A stretch of DNA of 64,000 bases from Epiperipatus broadwayi (lineage: Eukaryota > Onychophora > Udeonychophora > Euonychophora > Peripatidae): positions 1 through 64,000 of the forward strand of contig JAQFVV010006838.1 in the NCBI GenBank assembly GCA_028023455.1, given 5' to 3'. Below the pieces are notes generated by a model. That model was not told the DNA's origin, searched no databases, and saw only the letters and a list, made by a program, of their open reading frames with translations. Made by a program: the position numbers and the translations under genes. The number at the start of each line of letters is the position of its first letter. The first letter of the stretch is position 1. Positions 59,517-64,000 of the stretch are shown in pieces.

Positions 59517-59615
59517 TGACTCATCTCACTAGAGACAATATTAGCATGGGCATCAAACCAGGGATTTTCATATGAATACTGAATTTAGATGATGCACTAA
59601 CCAATTATATGCCAT
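59517..59615 (-). repeat. Possible old tRNA-derived SINE fragment
   Basis: On the minus strand, TATAATTGGTTAGTGCATCA resembles a tRNA D-arm with A box and CCTGGTTTGATGCCC resembles the T-arm B box, about 35 bases apart. Stems are not well paired and there is no second copy in the window. Confidence 0.3.
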
Positions 59616-60984
59616 GCTAAATTTAATATTTACAAATTTAAAGATCTCTGGTTCAATAACCATGTTACTATTGTTAATGGTCATACCAGTAATACCTGAA
59701 AAAAAAAAATACACCTCAAAACATTATTATATACTAATCTCTGTTCTATTAGGAATAGTTGATGAAAATAGCTCAAAATGCCATCATCACAAACTTCCAG
59801 ACAAACATCTTAATATTTATTAATTGCTATTAAAAAAATATTCTTAAGACTGAATTAATAATAGCAACAAATAATTTATAAAATTTTAATTTCCAAATAA
59901 GCTCATACTAATGTAAATGATATTTAGGAATTAATGGTACACTATATCCTTTGTTTGAATTAATAGAGGCTTAAATCTCATATTTTTACTAAATATACAT
60001 ATTTATAACCATATATTATCTTCTCATATAGGTTAATATCTCTTACATCTTCTAAAGATTATAATCAATTTATTAATCTTTGATTGAAGTTTATAATGCC
60101 CACTTTCTTTTTTTCAATATATCATAATCAATTCTTTAATGGGTATCTGTATTAAAATGTCTCTAACAATTTGCTATTGAGTTTTATAATTTTATTTTAG
60201 GAAGACACGTTTTGTGGTGTTAAGTTCCTTAATTGTTGCATTAGCAATATATCTATTAGTCATTGACATTTATTCTAATGATCTTATTATTCCTTTATAT
60301 AATCTAGTATTTAATGTTGAACAAATGGTCAAAGCATAATTTCAAATGAATAAACTTCCAATAAAATAAATTTGATATAATACAAAGTCAAATAAAATCT
60401 GATCAGTGTAGAATTTCTAAAGAAGGATATTCTACTCAATTCTTAACCTGGTATAACCAACATATAATAATCATTTCAAATTTCCTTTTCAGTACATGTA
60501 AATCTCTCATGGCATACTAAATTTTCACTCAAAAACATCTTATTTCTATAAACCATCAAATGTATTTTTATTCTTAAATAATCATAACCATTTTCTACAA
60601 TATGACAAAAACTCTTCTTGGCATATACTTCTATAATTTCTAATCCATATTATTATAATTAATTAATCATTACTATTCTTTTTACAATGAAAGATGATCT
60701 TCTTTGCATGTACTTCAATTATTTATATAGACAATAGCATTATTTAAACTAGGGAGAATGCTTTTCTGTCAACTAAGTTCACAAATAACTCAATTTACAA
60801 ATGCAGGACTTGTTCTCTTGGCAAGTATCATATCAGAATTTCATGATTCTTAAATATACTTAATAAAATCTTTCATAAACTCATTATCATCATTTAAAAT
60901 TTCTAAAAATCATATATGTGAGAAATACTATCACAACATATTCAAACGACCAGCTGAAAAATAATATGTGAATATCAGGTGTGC

Positions 60985-61112
60985 CAAATCAAACAAAATA
61001 AATATCACATGATCACCATTTCTTATGCTTGCTCATAACTGCTATTAAAACAGGCAAAACTCTCCATAAACTACTCTACGGAGAGTTTTTCCTGTTTTAA
61101 AATAAATATCCT
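60985..61112 (-). mobile_element. M1 foldback MITE, copy e (minimal hairpin)
   Basis: It has the one-sided 60-base extension (ATCACATGATCACCATTTCT, TATGCTTGCTCATAACTG) followed by a tiny perfect hairpin: AAAACAGGCAAAACTCTCC, a short loop, then GGAGAGTTTTTCCTGTTTT. The whole M1 core has been lost. AAAATAAATATC occurs at both outer sides (about 60998-61009 and 61100-61111), which could be a target duplication or part of the element. Confidence 0.6.
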
Positions 61113-61744
61113 CAATTATTAATCACTGATTATGAAAATAATAACTTAAATAAAATGTGCTCATATATATAGTTATTTAAAATAGAAAACAATTAATTTC
61201 TTAATTTGATATTGCATTTAAATAATTGAATAATCTTCATCTTATACCACACTAAAATATGCACACATATGCAAATATGCATGCAATATGCTTTATAAAT
61301 ATTCATTATATTAATTCTTTTACATCTTAATTTAGATTATAAATTATTTTCCTTTTTACTGAACTAAACTGTTTCAAATAAAATTAATCTTCTTATATTT
61401 TAATCTATGATATAAATTTTTTGATTTAAAAGTTTACTTTTTATATATTTTAATTCATGATAGAAAACCTTTGACTCAATTGCTTTTAGTAAATTATTTC
61501 AAACTATATCTATTTCATTTAATATACAATAGAACTTCTGATTTGAGGTAAATCAAACTTAAAAATTTGAACAATTTCATTTAAATGTAATGCATGACTT
61601 CACTTTGCATATTATGTGTTTGAAATAAACATATTTAAATATTTAAAATCATTGCTCAAATTCCTATCAATTATTATTATTAATGTAACTTCAATCTTTT
61701 AAAAAACTTTACTCAGAACAATGTAATTTGAAATAAATATATGC

Positions 61745-61993
61745 AAAATGTATATAAAGAAAAGCTTGATTTAATACTTTAACAGCATGGTATCCTAAGC
61801 ATGCTTTTGACTAACTGGAAATCATATTCATAGCAATAGTTGTCCAAGAAATTTGTGATGTAAAAAATAAATGTCACAAGCTTCTTGGAAGACTATTGCT
61901 ATGAATATGACTACCAGTTAGTTGAAAGGATGCTTAGCATACCATGCTGTTAAAGTATTAAATCAAGCTTTTCTTTATATACATTTTGTATGT
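61745..61993. mobile_element. Palindromic MITE, about 250 bp
   Basis: The left arm (GCAAAATGTATATAAAGAAA, AGCTTGATTTAATACTTTAA, CAGCATGGTAT) is repeated inverted on the right (TTAAAGTATTAAATCAAGCT, CTTTATATACATTTTGTAT). The arms are about 115 bases with a spacer around 61860-61875. It is non-coding and lies about 35 bases from M1 copy d. Confidence 0.75.
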
Positions 61994-62026
61994 ATATTAT
62001 TTTAAATATTATTATTAATTTACATA

Positions 62027-62370
62027 ATAAACATCACATGACGACCACTTCTTATGCTTGTGTATAACTGTTGTTAAAACAGACAAAACTCACTTTACAT
62101 ATTGCCACACACAGCAAGCTAGAGTAATCATTGGATGCCAGAGGGCTTGTGCATAAAATCCCCATCTAGTTCCTACTCATCCAATATCTAGGTGCAGTGC
62201 TCTCAGATCCAAGGCTTCTCACTGACAAAAGTCACAAGCCAGAAACTAGTCTGGGGATATTGGATGAGTAGGCACTAGATGGGAATTTTATGCACAAGCC
62301 TTCTGGCATTCACTGATTACTCTAGCTTGCAGTGTGTGGCAATACGTATAGTGAGTTTTGCCTGTTTTAA
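62027..62370 (-). mobile_element. M1 foldback MITE, copy d
   Basis: It carries the extension ATAAACATCACATGACGACC, then arms of about 110 bases: ACAAAACTCACTTTACATAT with GCAAGCTAGAGTAATCATTG on the left and the reverse complements ending GTATAGTGAGTTTTGCCTGT on the right. The centre contains GCAGTGCTCTCAGATCCAAG, also seen in copy c in the same relative place. TTAATTTA occurs at both flanks (about 62015 and 62368), which may be the target duplication. Confidence 0.7.
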
Positions 62371-64000
62371 TTTATCTAATACATTAAAATATTTATTTGC
62401 TTTAATTATTCCAAAATATGATTATAAATAATATAATCTTTAACATCAAGAAAATCAAAGAAAATCCACCAATAAAAAAAAAAAAAATCACTTTCTCACT
62501 AAAAAAAAAAAAAAAAAAAGATTTAATCTTAGGCAGAATAAGGAAATATTTTTTGATGTTATGCACATTTTCAACATAATCTTTGATTCAACAAAGTTTA
62601 ATTCTTTCTCAAAAATGCTTTTTCAGAAGTGACTTCATTGTAGCACCATTTGGATTTATTTTGGTGAATGGTAAGCAATTTTAAAATAATTATTACAACT
62701 TATTCTATTCAGACAGTTACTTCAATCTAGATTTTTATATATCAGTTTGGCTATCAAAACCATTTTAAATAGTGATTTTTAATCATATTTCATACATTGT
62801 ATTTTCAGACTTAATTTTAAGTTTGATTCAACATCAGACAAATGTTCAAGCATTGGCACAAATCATCTATATAGAAGATTAAACAGAAGAGGAATTATGA
62901 GGTCTACTCACAAAACATAGTACTCTATTGTAGCATACAAGTATCAATTATCAGCTAAGATTATAGTTTAAACCCTTTGTCCCTTATTCACTCACTCTTT
63001 CTTATATTAACATATAATAATGTTCATTATCAGTCAACAAAAGTACTTTTAAAACAAAATTTGTTATAAAGGATTATACTAATTTAAATACAAAATGAAC
63101 ATAATTAAAATACAAATTTTATCTCTTAAGCTAATTTTAGCATAATAATTTATTTTAAAATAAAATTTAAATTTACTATTATCTAAATAAAAGAAACTTT
63201 TTTTAAGTCATAGATAAAATTTACAATTGAATAGATTCTTTAAAAATGTACATAAACTAAAATTTTATTTTACACATGTGTAAATTTTGATAGGAATTAA
63301 ATATTTATTTAGAGCTAAATTTAAAAAACTTAAATATGTTTGTCTGTTTCACCCATATATTCTATATATATGGCACACACATATAAAAATTATTTATTTA
63401 ATATGAATTTACTATTTCTAAAAATATTGGCTTACTTTTCCTAATTATAATTAAACTTCTAAATCTATTTCAAATCTGATAATTGAAAATATTTTACAAA
63501 TTATAATTTATTTATTTTTACCCCTCCCCCAAATATACAATCTAAACACACATGCATACTGCTGTAAAAATATCATTTCATAACATATATTGCATATTTA
63601 CTTTCCATATATTTATTTTTAAATAATGATAAAAAAGGAATGAGATGGATTGATGTGGTTTATCTTCTGCCCCCCCCCCCTCCATTTTTTTTTATAAGAA
63701 TTTTTTTTTTTTAAACTATTGTTAAATTTTTTGTTGCAAAGTGATTTAGATGTAATTTTTCCTTCATCCAAGTTTTGCTGCATATTTAAAAATATTTATA
63801 TATACTCTCTATATAAATTTTATCACAGACTAATTTAGTTTTTTTTAAATAACTTCTGACTCCCTCCTACTTTAGAAAAATACTTTTTTTTTTGCATGTT
63901 TTTTTTTTAATGTAACTTGATCAACATAATTAAGAAATGTTTCTGTTCAATTTTATTTTAAAATGTGTGTATATATTAATTTATTTACAGTAGTATTTAA
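62371..64000. other. AT-rich stretch, no gene seen
   Basis: Homopolymer tracts (A runs at 62476-62518, C10 near 63671) and simple AT-rich DNA. No feature supported. Confidence 0.45.

Larger units (their letters stand above)
57316..60984. other. AT-rich stretch with possible old SINEs, no gene seen
   Basis: No supported coding sequence. Two minus-strand segments have tRNA-like box spacing: see the separate entries at 57845 and 59517. A 69-codon frame at 59614 has no known similarity. Confidence 0.45.

Noticed and set aside
1-64000. A defence, biosynthetic or other multi-gene system.
   Set aside because: No cluster of intact genes exists; every recognisable protein belongs to a transposable element and only one long frame is open.

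Overview
The window is very AT-rich animal-type DNA with almost no single-copy coding content. I could not find a conventional host gene, an rRNA gene or a functional tRNA gene. It is repeat-dense intergenic or intronic sequence from an invertebrate-like genome: it carries Penelope-like elements, RTE-type LINEs, a second LINE lineage, hAT transposons, tRNA-derived SINEs, LTR elements and many foldback/MITE elements. Nothing here fixes the phylum, and the organism assignment rests only on the mix of transposon types and base composition.

Layout. 1.6-4.5 kb holds a complete but decayed Penelope-like element (PLE-A) between two direct repeats that contain a hammerhead-ribozyme-like fold. 4.5-15.2 kb is mostly featureless AT-rich DNA with one SINE and one 80-bp tandem duplication. 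15.2-17.7 kb is a dead hAT transposon. 18.6-23.5 kb holds a foldback MITE (M1a), a 3' fragment of a minus-strand RTE LINE, a TIR element whose ends read TTTCCCTGAAAATAAGA, a palindromic MITE and a plus-strand LINE fragment. 23.7-26.5 kb is the most complete RTE copy. 27.0-29.5 kb has a second SINE and a solo LTR. 29.7-35.4 kb is an RTE split by a ZBED-type hAT and by an M1 copy. 37.8-41.7 kb is another RTE split by an unassigned transposon with 8-bp target duplications. 42.7-45.1 kb is a second LINE lineage split by M1c. 46.0-53.6 kb is an LTR element with a non-coding interior (LARD-like); its left LTR is interrupted first by a large foldback element and then by a nearly intact Penelope-like element (PLE-B). 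53.7-57.3 kb is a large interrupted palindrome split by a second member of the 8-bp-TSD family, followed by another RTE copy. 57.3-64 kb is AT-rich DNA with two M1 copies and a palindromic MITE.

The features do not form a pathway. What the sequence records is a series of nested insertions that can be ordered in time from target-site duplications. The one long open frame, the PLE-B reverse transcriptase, keeps its catalytic aspartates and is separated from its GIY-YIG endonuclease domain by a single in-frame TAA. All other transposon proteins are broken. The least explained items are the 8-bp-TSD family with A-rich subterminal repeats, the composite foldback at 46.1-47.2 kb, the M1 foldback family and the ribozyme-like fold in the PLE repeats. 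Identities were judged by eye.
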